NCBI GenBank assembly: GCA_918807975.1
Contig: OU964934.1
Coordinates: 9,486,001 to 9,550,000 of the forward strand
DNA length: 64,000 nucleotides
Direction of reading: 5' to 3'
DNA from: Aplidium turbinatum
Lineage: Eukaryota; Chordata; Ascidiacea; Aplousobranchia; Polyclinidae
This document shows positions 35,501 to 47,300 of the stretch, in pieces. Every line of letters begins with the position of its first letter. The first letter of the stretch is position 1. A program made the position numbers and the translations under genes. The notes beneath the pieces are model-generated. The model saw only the letters and a list, made by a program, of their open reading frames with translations, was not told the DNA's origin and searched no databases.

Positions 35501-38500
35501 TCTTCCTTCCATGTTTCTCTCCCCAAAACCATACCCTCCATGAATGCCCTCGAACCCATTTGCTTGTTTTCCAACATGTCCATTAAAATCTCCTAATACA
35601 AAAACCAACTCTTTTGAACCCCGTAAATCCCATTCCTCTGCCAAAACATCATAAAAACTTTGCTTTTCTAAGTAATCCCTACCACTTTGAGGTGCATATG
35701 CACAGATTAGCCTCACTACCTCCTCTTCAAAAGCAAGTACCATTGTCATCACTCTGTCACTCCTTCTTCTAACTTCTATTACTTTCTCACATAATTCCTC
35801 TTTTACCAAGAAACCAACACCACCGATTCCTGTGTTATTTCCTGACCACCATAACTTATATCTCCTCCCATTGGCACCTAAAAACCGCGCTGACTTTCCC
35901 CTCCATCTTACTTCCTCTAGGCAACATATATCCACCCTTCTTTTTCTTAGTTCTTCACATATTTCAGTTCCTTTACCACACAAACTTCCCACATTCCAGC
36001 ATCCGATTCTAACACCATAATCTTTTTTCAATGTTTTTTGTTTTTTCGGAACCCAGAGATTCTTCGCACCCCTTGCCCATCTAAGGGCTGCTGGGGACTA
36101 GGGGCCATTTTTAGCTTTTGCTGCATTTAAATAATATTTTGGAGCATGGATTTTCCAGCCGGATGCCCTTCCTGACGCTAACCACAGTTATTGGCGGTGG
36201 GCCTAGCCTTTACTTAAAAAGTATTTCCTGCAAGGCAGCAGGATTTCTAACAAGTTTTAGCCAACCAGTCGAGGTTGTTGCCCATGAGGTGGGACGTGGA
36301 CCCACTTGTTAGTTTGGTGTGTGATCAAGACCAGTGTTCCCCGAGACCCATGGTGTAACAATCCATGGCGACTGCCCAGGGTTCAAAGGTGCTACTTGTG
36401 CCACACACCTACCTCACATCAAGATGTACTTGTTATTTTATTGTCGATGCTAAACAGAGGGAGAGATCAGCTCCTCCTGCCCAGACACGAAGCATTTTCT
36501 TGAAAGAACAATATGGAGTCCAGATTTTTTTGAGACAAACGTTTATCCCAACAGTGCCCATTGCGAATGGAACATCAAAGCCAGAAAAGGTTTCTTTCTG
36601 ACTTTACAGTAAGTGACACGTTTTAAGCTGTCGGTTGATTAATATATACAGCAACTTTTAATAAGCTGTCGTCTTGTCTTACATGTATTTTTTTTAACAA
36701 GTAATGTTTTGTGCAGATTCGATTACATCAAGACAGAGGAAATTTATGATGTTGTGGTCGTGTATGATGGGTTTGAGAAGGATTTAGACACAATATTAGG
36801 CAATTTCAGGTTGTATAAAAGCTTAACTTAATCTTGTTGTGATTTCATTTATGTTGGCTAGTGTACGGTAGTGCATTGGTGAAGTGGTTTCTTTCGTTTT
36901 TCCAGGATATTTAACATAAACCCATGATTTTTTTTCATAATTTACAGCTTTTCGTTACAGTAAAAGTTTATCATTGCCACACCAACCTGCTTCAGATTTC
37001 AATGTCTTACAAACTCTTGTTTTTTGGTGCTTTACCTATTCTAAGAGAATGACCATATGATTATAGCATTGAAGTGTGTAACTACTTTTTATTGTTTTTG
37101 TTTTTTTGCTGTATGGACTTGACGTGTAGTTTTGCGATTTTTGTAGTGGTGATTACACAGAAATCAACGCTTTACCGAGTGTGAACAGCACAGAAGAACT
37201 AATGCTTGTGCATTTTAAATCCGATGCTGGTCATCCAGATGTTGGATTCCGCGCTACATGGACTCCTCATGGGATGCCTGATAGAATAGATGGTGAGAAA
37301 GATAAAATAAGATGAGCACAGTCATACAAGCGGGCTTAATCAGTACCACAATGGTGTCAGTGATGTGTTTTGAGTAATAAAATTGCTGGGGAAACAATGA
37401 AGACTGAGACTTGACTTTGATAGTCAAGAAAATCGAAGACAGAGAAGCAAATAAAAAAACACTTGTCTAATAACTGATCCATGTTTCAGACGCTGAAGTT
37501 TTATTTCTTGTGGACGTTTCTGCAAGTTTATATCTAAAACACTTGAAGCCGATAAAGGGTTGGATAAAAAAAGCAACAAAATCGTTTTATTTTAAAGGAA
37601 AGCCCGAATCACAAAAAGAAAGGTAACTAGATGATGTTTCGATTGGCTATACGTGTCTTGACTCTGAAATTTGTCAACTAGCTATTGACTACTGTAAGTT
37701 TATTTGAAACTAGTAGCCCGTAATCTGGAAATGACTAAAGAATTCATATTCAAAATTTAACACAGAATGGCACGTCTTGGGATTGTTGAGGAACCCAAAG
37801 GAACAACGTTTGGTCTCATAGCATTCGATGTAATGAACCACATTCTAAGCAGCATGACCACACAAAAATCTCGTTCAGAATTTTTCAATGATTTGAACAA
37901 AATAACTCACACAATGAGAACGACCTATTTGGGGCATGCGTTGGATTTTGCAAGATTGAGACAGTTTTAGTGAGTATTCAAGTGAAGATTAACATTTAAA
38001 AGTAAATAATCTGAGATTAAGGTGTTTGCATATATGCAAAACCATGCAGTTCACAGCATAGAAACAGCAACACAAAACTTTAAAGTAAAATCTATAACAA
38101 CTAACTACTTTATTGTCTATTTCTATTCATACCTAAAAGTTGCTATACTCTCTTACTAACCTTATTAACAGCCTGATTCACAATTGTTGCGATTCTTCAA
38201 GGATTCTTATTCAAACAGAATACATGCAGGCTGTCTAAGGTTTTTATGAGAGTATCAACGGCAACGTATTTGTTTCAATTCGCCCTGTTTGACGTTTTTG
38301 CTTGGCGACGAGAACTCTTTTTGTAGTGTTATTAATACTTATTGGATTAATTTAATTTTAAGGATGCGTTGTAAAAACCGTATAGTATTTTGATTAGTCT
38401 CCTGAAACTTACGTGATATTGGCTCGTAGACTACTTTAATTTTTCTAACTATACTAAAGTATAATTTGGTGCAGAAAGTTAACATTCTCAGTCAAAGGGA

Positions 38501-40719
38501 ACAACACCGATTCTATAGGAAACATAGCAATAAAGATTTGATTCGCATATCCTTTGTTCAGTTTACTTTCTGGAACTGACATTCCATTTCCAGCTCACGC
38601 GCTGGCCAGAAACAAGCAAAATACAGACAAAATGGAGAAAGAAAAAAAGATGATTCCCCGGAGGGTAATCTTCATTTTTTCCGATGCAAATTCCAACGAT
38701 AATCCAGCGCACGCTGCAAGACGTCTGTGCCAAGCTGACATTGTTCCAGTATTGATCGCAATTGGACGTGTGAGCATCAGGGGCAAGACCTTGATGACCA
38801 GTTACTGTGGTCTAACATTTGATATAAACGTCCCTCTACCTCAAGTTATATACGCTATCAAGGTAAAATAAACACTGTTGTGTTTAACGATGGATAGGTT
38901 TTGATTTTATCGAGAAACAAAGGAGCGTGGAGCCTACTGCAAACACACGCAATGAAAGCGAGATGAATATGTTTTCACTGATAAAAAAGAGTGGTTGAAA
39001 TAGTTGATTCCCAACTTTTTATAAGAAAAAACCATCAAATTTGAACATTTAAATTTTGAGCTTAACTTACTCCGATTTCTTCCAAGTTTGAAGGCATGTT
39101 CAAGTTCATTAGGCCATAGGCCTATGTAGAGCCGTAGGCATTTTTCTCTGGAGCAGCGTACTGCTCATGAAGCATCACTCCGCAATCGACGCCTTGAAGA
39201 CATCCATGATTTTAAATATTGTTACAAATGGAGCCTATCTATAATATTTTATTGCTCGAACATGAAATGATATCGTATTGAAAGTTTACGTTGTCGTATT
39301 CTATCTTACAAGATAAAAAATGTAGTTATTTATTAATTGCGCTGGGTATGGAGACTGTCAGCATGTATTTGGCAGGGGTGTGCTGACAAAAAATTATTTG
39401 GGGTAAAAAAAATTGGTAATTGATGTTTCATATAATAGTACACTATAAATCTGTGATTGAGGTAGGCAATAGTAATTACTTTTAACCGACTTACGTTTGA
39501 CGTTGTTTAGCACCACCTGGGGTTGATTTCAAACGCAACAACTACTGCCATGCCCCCTCTACCTACCAAGCCAACGTTCCCTACTCGTATACGCTTCACC
39601 AAACCCCTAACTACAACCACGACAACGACAACAACAACACCAAGTAAGAAAGTTATTTGATGTCAAATACAAAACGTGTGGTAGCACAATGCATTTGTGT
39701 CAAGCTGAGGTTATGTGTCACCCACTAGGAAAAATTTAGGTCCTATTCCATACAACAGTCCTGACATTTTCTATCATAGGTTGGCCTGTGTCACTCTACT
39801 ACTGTAACAGTATAAATATTTAACCAGATTAGTTAGTAATGTATTTGATAATATATTACCTTACGTAAAATTACATTCAAATCCTGATTGTTTTTTTCTT
39901 TCTTGAATAACACAACAATGTTAGATTTAATAAATGTTGTTTTTACACATGTTTTCATTAGAGCACACCAATCAAAGAAAAAGTATTTACTATGGTTTCA
40001 ACATCGGTCAGGTGTTGAAAATTTTACTCAAATAAACATAAGCTTAATTTAAAGATTTTTTTTTTCTTATTCAGAACCTTTTTATGTTCGACAAACGCTC
40101 CCACCCCAACCTCAACCTCGACCAATCACTTACTTTTATTTTGCCGGAACTTTGGCTGGAATAGGTAAGAAACTTTATCTATCTAGAAGTAGTGGTAGCG
40201 GTCACATGTTAAAGTATGTTTGCCTTTTGCTTTTTCTTTTACTTATAGGCCTACTTTACTCTTCTCTCAAATAACACAATGAAAGTTTAACCACAAGGTG
40301 ACAAGAATTCAGACTAAAGATACAATCTGTATTGATAAGACATAATTCTGAACAGTAACAGCGTATCGTTTTTGTTTTTTTTACAAGGCAATTATAGCCT
40401 ACATTTGATTCTTGTAGGTTTCCTGGAGCTGTTGATTTTTCTTGCAACGCTCTATTACAATTGCTGCACCGATTCCTCGACCTCTACTCGACCGTCAGAC
40501 TCGGAAGAAAGTATCGTACTGGAGGACGAAGAAGGCAACATATTACCCAAAGAACTTCCTGAGTATCCAGCACCAGCAAACAGCTTTTTTGACAGATTTG
40601 CAGCCCCCTTTGCAAAGCGTAAGAAGAACGTTCCAGACGAAGCTTTTGCTGATTTAGAATCCAAAAAATCATATTGCTGCGAACTCAAAGCTAACAGTCA
40701 AGATGCGAATAAAAAATGA
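26522..40719 (+). CDS. Single-pass membrane protein: vWA-like, CUB, vWA, Thr-rich stalk, TM
   Basis: Sixteen exons: 26522-26660, 26983-27083, 27231-27525, 29075-29252, 31577-31733, 32180-32297, 32434-32538, 36458-36608, 36717-36809, 37147-37292, 37490-37622, 37766-37969, 38562-38862, 39511-39643, 40075-40164, 40418-40719; 881 aa, every phase fits. Signal peptide 'MKLTSLDILLFSFATMLVEA' (an in-frame ATG at 26507 is an alternative start). Residues ~62-240: vWA-like fold whose MIDAS is degenerate (LFQRSGV for DxSxS). ~240-364: unrecognised linker. ~365-494: CUB ('NVYPNSAHCEWNI', 'YDVVVVYDG', 'LGNFSG', 'VGFRATWT'). ~495-707: second vWA with intact DVSAS at 503-507, the MIDAS Thr in 'TTYLGHALD' and Asp in 'IFSDANSND'. 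~708-752: Thr-rich stalk. TM ~771-797, then an acidic ~85-aa tail with a CC pair. Likely a cell-surface adhesion or recognition protein; ligand unknown. The exon 4 acceptor and exon 7 donor were chosen by phase and are the least certain junctions. Confidence 0.82.
28540..28640. repeat. GC-rich hairpin block resembling hAT-family interiors
   Basis: 'TTTCTGGGGGAGGCCCCCCA' then 'GTTGCCTTCGGCAAC' and 'TTCGGGCTTCGCCCGA': short GC hairpins in the same order as in the hATs at 17766 and 59808 ('GGGGGAGCATGCCCCCGG', 'GTGCCTTCGGCAC'). No terminal repeats found nearby. Confidence 0.4.
29821..30316. mobile_element. Non-autonomous hAT with exact 8-bp target duplication (intron 4)
   Basis: 496 bp between exact ACCAGAAC repeats (29813-29820 and 30317-30324). 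Ends CAGAGATGTACGTATAC and GTATGCGCGTACATCACTG are inverted with few mismatches. The subterminal DNA is unusual: many spaced repeats of ACGC, ACGCC and GCGTA words on both strands, the kind of array transposases bind. No transposase frame. Confidence 0.85.
30431..31514. mobile_element. Decayed hAT element with near-exact 8-bp target duplication (intron 4)
   Basis: 1,084 bp. Ends CAGGGCTGGATTTCAG and CTGGAAATCCACCATTG are inverted with a few changes. Flanks CGAGTAAC (30423-30430) and AGAGTAAC (31515-31522) match at 7 of 8. A short plus-strand frame at 30767-30970 has 'PRIFYHHLGNSIQDRL' and 'ILDPTAWPED', words seen in hAT transposases, so this derives from an autonomous copy. It stops 62 bp before exon 5 of the receptor gene. 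Confidence 0.7.
32832..36424 (-). mobile_element. RTE-type LINE (craniofacial-development-protein-2-like), nearly full length
   Basis: Minus strand, in intron 7 of the receptor gene. ORF from 36031: apurinic-type endonuclease ('IGCWNVGSLCGKG', 'DICCLEEVRWRG', 'VFVLGDFNGHVG', 'ESEIDFIVV'), then RT ('MQFGFMPGKGTVDALFIVRR', 'GVHQGSVLSPLIFA', catalytic 'YADDLVL'), a zinc finger (CEICGK...CKECGKWVHARC...CGKC) and a C-terminal domain ('RWYGHVIRREEG', 'KRKRGRPRRTWKQQV'). Breaks: in-frame stops near 34766 and at 34190-34192 (in 'VME-stop-AM', where family members have Trp), a frame change near 33790, and a small insertion at about 33488-33598. About 390 bp of possible 5' UTR reaches 36424. The 3' tail is (GAT)n at 32836-32862. 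Fairly recent, not functional. Confidence 0.88.
33488..33598 (-). mobile_element. SINE-tail-like insertion in the RTE element
   Basis: Interrupts the LINE frame between 'TNFCY' and 'YLGDRINGSGG'. On the plus strand it contains 'TTTGTAAAGCGCTGAGGAGC', 'CAGCGCTATATAAAAACTAA' and (ATT)n, a 3' end shared by many SINEs and CR1-like LINEs of marine animals; strand is tentative. Confidence 0.5.
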
Positions 40720-41095
40720 CTCTATGCAGATTTCGGAAATTTCTTAATTTTTTTTCGAATTTAGAAAGACTGCGTCAGCAGATAGCCTTCTTATTGTCAA
40801 TATCGTATATGAGGTTGTTGAAAATTAAACTATTTCAAATTTGCAAAATATTTCATTCTGTTTTCGTGCAAAATTCGTTGCCATAACTTTAGTTTATTTT
40901 CTCCTCTTTTCGTTAAAAACAACAAAAATTTGTTTCAAAAAGCGTTAGTAGCCTAACTTTACTGCAAGTTTAGCTAGGCTAACGGTTCAGTAATTAAATC
41001 AGATCAAACCTTACCACAATCACCCCACAGCAATTTCCGTGAAAAGTGTTCTGTGAATGTGAGGCAATGAAATGGGTATATATACAATAGTTCAG

Positions 41096-41101
41096 TTTAT
41101 T
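41096..41101 (-). terminator. Candidate polyadenylation signal of the esterase gene
   Basis: TTTATT on the plus strand (AATAAA on minus) about 253 nt past the esterase stop. If used together with the plus-strand signal at 41336, the two 3' UTRs overlap. Confidence 0.35.
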
Positions 41102-41335
41102 AAATGGTGTGATATTTTGCATACGTCAGAGCCAAGTGTTTTGTTAACCAAAGGTTGTGCTGTGTGTTTTTATAATACACTTTTTTCTTTCTTTTTCGGC
41201 TTATCTCATTATCATGTTTCGATTCAATGTAAACATTGTAGCTTGCACTTGCAGCCTATAGTAAGCAACAACATACACATCTGCTTGAAATTAAAAAAAC
41301 ATCTAAAGCAATTTGCGAGGAATTTATGATGCATC

Positions 41336-41341
41336 AATAAA
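41336..41341 (+). terminator. Candidate polyadenylation signal of the receptor gene
   Basis: AATAAA 617 nt after the stop, 13 bp before the 3' end of the convergent esterase CDS. Confidence 0.4.
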
Positions 41342-41353
41342 CAACAACAGTTT

Positions 41354-44300
41354 TTAACTGTCATTTAAAGTTTCAAATATCTTTTTAAGATTGTTAATAT
41401 TTCTTCCTATCTTGATTTCGTCTTCAAGGTAAAGATTTAACGTGTCCCAAAAATCGCATTTTTCTTTCATGAAATTATCTACAACTGTTTCGCCGCTCCC
41501 AATCAAATTCATCGTTTGGTATTGAACTTCTCCACCAGCAGAGCCTTCGTACATTTCGTAAATTCTTGGCCAAGAAGAAACAGTTGGAGGGAAAGCTTCT
41601 GTTCTTGAACCCAGTTTGTTCACTGTGATTGCCGACTGGAATATACAAGTTGCATGAATGCATAATTACGTCATTGCATTTTTAATAGGTTCCAATTATT
41701 AGTAAATTTTGTGGTCCGAATTTTAAGTTTATTCAGTGTTAAGGTAGGCTATTAACTTGTTTTAAGTTGTAGTCAATTGTTTTGTTCAAACAGACTTCAA
41801 TTGTTTGTACTGTAGTTCAACTTCAATCAATTTTCTGTTATAATTACTGAACACTAAGTTAATCCTTGCAATAAATGAATTATACATTTACAGGTTTTAG
41901 CTCAAAAGATGGAGAAGCAAAAGATAAGTTGCTTAATCCGACCAAAATAGATTTTTACATTTCATTTCTTAGAGTAAAGTTACCCTGATGTGACGCCTAT
42001 TTGTCGTTGGTGGATTCGGATCACCATATTTAGCAAAATTGCTCCAATAGTAAACCATTTTATCTGCTAGCAATGATTCCTCTTCAGTAAAAGCAAATGC
42101 AGTTAAACCATCTATATCGAAAACATATGGAAGTTCTGCAGAATGGCACACCAGGTTGCCGCATTCCGTGTAGTTGTCCCAAAATTGCTGTTGAAATGTG
42201 TATTCTTGTGATAAGCAAAATATTAAGTAAAAGTCTAACCATGGCAAACAAATTGTCAAACGTTTTGAAGTTAAAATGATGTAGACTCTGTTGTGTAAAA
42301 GAAATATAAAGATAAACCAAAGCAAAAAAATCTTATTGAATGCATCTATTTTGAATTTGTATGTGTTAGTCATGCTGTAAATCATGAGGGTATGATTTGC
42401 AGCCTTTGGGTTTACTCGATGGAGACATTCGTCACTTCTTGAGGATGACATATTCCATGGAAACCGTGACCGACTGTATTAAAACCTCTAGAAATATTTG
42501 AGAAATACAGTATCTACAATTCTACAGTATCAAACAAAGTATCCTACACTGCGTCGTACTTTTGAATAGCGATGCAATGCTGCCTACTTCTTTGATGGAT
42601 ATGAAGAGGGTTGCTTTGAATCATTATTGATATTTTTGAGCTATCAATCAACCGGGTTAATCAACTATTAGCACAAAAAATAAGCTTTTGTTTTTTTTTT
42701 ACCGGAAACGACCACACTTGGTTGAAGGTGTACCACCAGACTTTCAAGGCAGGATCATGATCCCTTGAAGGAATGTTGAAAACCTTGCGACTAGGGCAAG
42801 TGAACATGTAGTCAGTGACAATGTCATTTAATGGATACCTGTTGTCACAGTCTCGAGGTATTGTTCCACACTTCGAAAAAATATTGAAATTTTTTGATTC
42901 ACGTTTAGATAAACACCAAATTATTAAAATTGATACCGTAGGCCTAGTACTGAAGAGACGTTCTCAGTGATTTGTAAGAAGATTTGATATAAAGACAGAT
43001 TATAAGCCTACTGATTGATTGATTGAATCTTTATCCTCGGACTGGGAAAGCTTCTTGCAGAGCTTAATCCTGGCAATTTCGCATACTTGTCGAGGCTTTG
43101 AATCACTCACACAGGCCCGGTCACCGAGATTGACAGAGTGAAGTTTCCGATGGTTGAAGTCTTGTTGCCGGGAAATTATTCCATCCATTAGATGCCGCTG
43201 AATGGAGAGCAGTCATTAACGTGCGTTGCTCAAGTGCACACCCTGAGAGTCGAACTAGCGCCGCTTGATGGTGAAGCTTCTATTCCAGAAGTGACGCGCT
43301 AACCAATTGAGCTATCGGGGCGGACTGTAGGCTACTTCATATGCCTTTACTCATTACATAATTAGGCTACATCAATCTCTGTGTTAAACACAAACAAAAT
43401 GGGTTGGTTGCAATTCCTTTACCCTCTCTTAAATGTAACTAACACGAGTAGACCTTTTGCTTTCCAGGAAATTATTTCACGTAAATCTTCAGATTCAGTG
43501 CAGAATTGCTGACTCAGAACATTAAAAAAAAATTGTTTTAGACTTATCTTAGAGGTGATTGGTAACAAAATTTCAATGGAGTAGACAAAAACATCAACAT
43601 TGTATGGGAGTGTGCTAACGACAAAGTTCTTTGGCAATAATAGGTCTGCTCACACTTACGTCTGATGGATAGAGTTGCGTTATTTTGTCCACGTTTTCTT
43701 TTCCAAATACAATTCTTAAAAAACCTTTGTAAATTTGATCACTTTGTATTGGATCTTCACTCGCTGCTATGACGAAAAACATGCCCTCATCTTTTGTTGT
43801 TCCGTGAAGAATCGGTTTGTCCTGGTTATTTCCCTAATAGGAGAACATTTAATCTCGGGCTAGCCTAAATTTGTAGTGAACCCAAAAACAAAAAGACATT
43901 TAGTTAAAAAGTTGAAGCAAACGTTATAGTGTGCACAGTCTATAGTATTAACAAACAAAACTAAAATGTTTGCAATAAATTGTTTTGAACCATAAACAAA
44001 CGTTTTCAACACGTGTCGAAAACGTTTGAGTTGGTTTTTTAATTATGTTATATCTCTTTGTAATAAAACATGTTGAACCCGCTAAGGTTGCTTTGTTTTG
44101 TTTGTCAACGATTCAACAAAGCAAACTCTCTACCAAAGCTTTATCAAATTATTTAGATTAATATAAATAGAGATTTTAACATCTTAGAAATTCCTTACAT
44201 CCCGAAATGTATAGAAAGGGTGCTCAGTTAATAGATTATCGTCAATGATCGGTGCCCACGGTTCAAAGAGTTGTGTAATTGAGTCTTTGTTGAACTGATC

Positions 44301-47300
44301 TTCAAGAGGGAAGTTTTTCAAAGCGACAAGAATTTCATCCATTGTAAGATCACGAAGACACTCCATATCATTTGGACTAAAGCAAATATATTGTGATATT
44401 ATTTTTTTATCTTCAGATGATTTGAATAGGTCTTGATTAGGCAAGTGTTTAAGGTTATAAGATAACCGAAAAAAAGCTCTTCGAAACGATGTTTTTTGCT
44501 TAGAATATTATGATTTGCGAGCGTTTCGTCCTTACAATAGCAGGTATTTTTAGGTTTTAACCATGATCTGTTCTTCTATTTTGCTTGCCTACTGCTTCCA
44601 AACTTCCTCAATAACGTTTATTTTTCAAGTGCTATCAGTGTTAAAATATCCTCAAATTGGATAAGAAATTCCACATTTGACATTCATTTGATGTTTGTGT
44701 TCGACGTCACGGCAGAAATTGAGTAGCGAACCGAAGAAAGGTGAACTTGATAAGGTGCCTCTCAAAAAATGAGCAAAATCAAGCAAAACTCATTTTTTAA
44801 AGTTTTACAGCGGCTTAAGAGCACACTTATTTTCAACAAGTAGCGGATGCATTAAGAAGAGAAGGAATTTTGTCATGTGCCCTAAAAAACCTGAGAAACA
44901 TAGGTAATAATCTTCAGTAAAAAAATTACTCCGTCAGGTGTTAATAGGCTTTCGAGTGGAGCGCGTCATGCCATATTATAGGGCCTTATAAAATAAGAAA
45001 TGTTGGGATACTGAGTAAGAATTTACTTTGTATTACGTTTTTCCAAGCTTTTTTTTCTAGAATCAATCTATTAGGTTCATTGTACAGTAGCAATAGCACT
45101 TATCAACACCATTAAATAAGTCCACTGAAACATAGTTCTATAGGCTATTCTGCAATACAGGTATGAACTTTCACCTTGTCCATTTCAAAATATCAATTTT
45201 AGACACAAGTGGTAATTTTAAATAGTAACCCTTTCAATGACTTTGCTTATTGAGAAGACTTCTGAATGGGGTTTGTATGCAAGGTTATTTTATTGTCAAG
45301 ACAGACTATCACTTGGGTTTGTTACCCAGACAGCTGCAGACATGCACCCTACTATACGCAATCACTCACTCTGGCAGGTTATGCCTTTCAAGGTTTTATC
45401 GCCAGTGTTCCGTGGATGAGCGTCAAATAGTTTAGGCTTATCATTGTGTTTTTTTCTCTACAACTCGTTGATCAACTGCGAATCTACAGTATTGGAACCA
45501 CAAACGCCCCGCTCCATGTAGTTACGCATTGGCAGGAGTAGTCTAATTAAGTTAGCCTTAACAATTTATTGTTATATAGCTTTCTTACCTGCACTTGTTG
45601 GTAGTAAATGATTCTACAAATTTGTCGCATGTATCTTGGGCTTCATCGGTGGTTTTATAATTTAATGCAAACGGATTGCTCTCTAAAATTGCTGCTTTGA
45701 ATAAAGGATTGCTGTCCTCGCTTACAAGGTGCACGGCCACACTTTGTGCTCCTGCACTTTCTCCGAATATCGTAATCTGATCATATCAAAAACTTGTTTA
45801 GAGAAAAACCGAATGAACAGGGATTCATAGAAATCGGGGTGTCCAACTACCAGACAAGCGAAGAGTATACGTTATTCAAAAGTGTTGCCAGATGTTTTTC
45901 AGACTTTTTAGAGGAATTATTATTTTACACCAGCAGTACCCCAAAAATTGCAAATAAACAACTATTCTAAAATTGATCTGTAGCAATTTTATCATCCATC
46001 TTGTTTAAACCAACATAATTTTTGAAAGTTTAACCTCTTTTACGCATAAAACGTACAGCCTGAATACAAATTACAGATTTCAAAACTTAAAAAGTGAAGC
46101 TTTATATTCCTGAAGTGTATTTTAAGGTTTCTTCAGTTGTTTTTAGTTCTTTTTGTGTTGAAATGCTTAGTAAGATATTTCCCCTGTAAGTGTTATTCAA
46201 TTTAAGTTTTGCACTTATATTCACAACCTCATTGCAAGGAAATAAATAATTACAAATTGCATTGGATCGATTTTATTCAACTTTAAACTTCAAGTTAGTT
46301 TTAAATGGCAACCTTTAGGCGACCACTACTGCAAAATGTTTAAAAATGTTTTTTCTAAAAATTTTAAAAATATCTGGTTGTACTTTACCCTTCACTTGTC
46401 AGATACCGTAGTCTAGTTAATTAATTTATCCGATCAGGGCCACGGCTCTGTCAGGGCTGTGGAGACGAATTTGAAAAAAATTTTGTTCCAGAATCGGAAA
46501 CGGCCGGTAATAAACCGAAGAGTCGGAGTCGTGTATTTTTTTCTCGACTCCACAGCCCTGCTGATGCGACCTTCGAAAGGGCGCCGGTTCGACACTGTTC
46601 AAGAGCATGTGACTAAGCCTAAAGACGTGTCTAAAAGTGGAAGAGAGTGTAAAAGAAAAATTGCGTTGTGGTGAACTTCTTACTTGTGTTGGATCTCCAC
46701 CAAAGTAGCCAATCTTATCGTTCACCCAGCGCAGTGCTTCAATTTGATCATAGATTCCAAAATTTCCAAGAGCTGGATGGCTTGTTGTTCCATTGTTTTG
46801 GTAGAAAAAGCCAAAAGGGCCGACTCTACACAACAACAAACCAGACAAGGTTTAGCAGTGGCCAGTTTATGTTGAACAAATGAGAAAAAAAGCAAATTCT
46901 GGCGTTTCTCGGCTACAATAGAATAGATCACGTTCTAGTACATTAAAAGCAAACTAAAAAATGGTAATTTATAATTTGAATTTATTGTTTAATCTCAAAA
47001 AAAAAAAAAATTCTTAGTGATTTCATCAACACGAGTAATGGCCATTACAGCGCAGATAGTTCACTTTCAACTGAAATTTAAATAGCCTTCTTGAAAGCAG
47101 TGACATCTACAAAGAAATTTTGAAGGGGAGTAAAAACAACTGGAGCAGAGACAAACTTCATTCAACATAAACTTAACAATGGTATTAAAACATTGTAACT
47201 TATAACAACAAAACTAACTGAAATAAGTAAAATAACGGACCGTTTTATATCAACGTAGTTTTAATAAAAATTGTTTAAACAACCAAGGAATAACTAATTA

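Noticed and set aside
41969-42451. Extra esterase exon '[16 protein letters not shown]' between 42187 and 42703
   Set aside because: It does not fit the phase of its neighbours, and joining 42703 directly to 42187 gives the continuous family pattern '[18 protein letters not shown]'.
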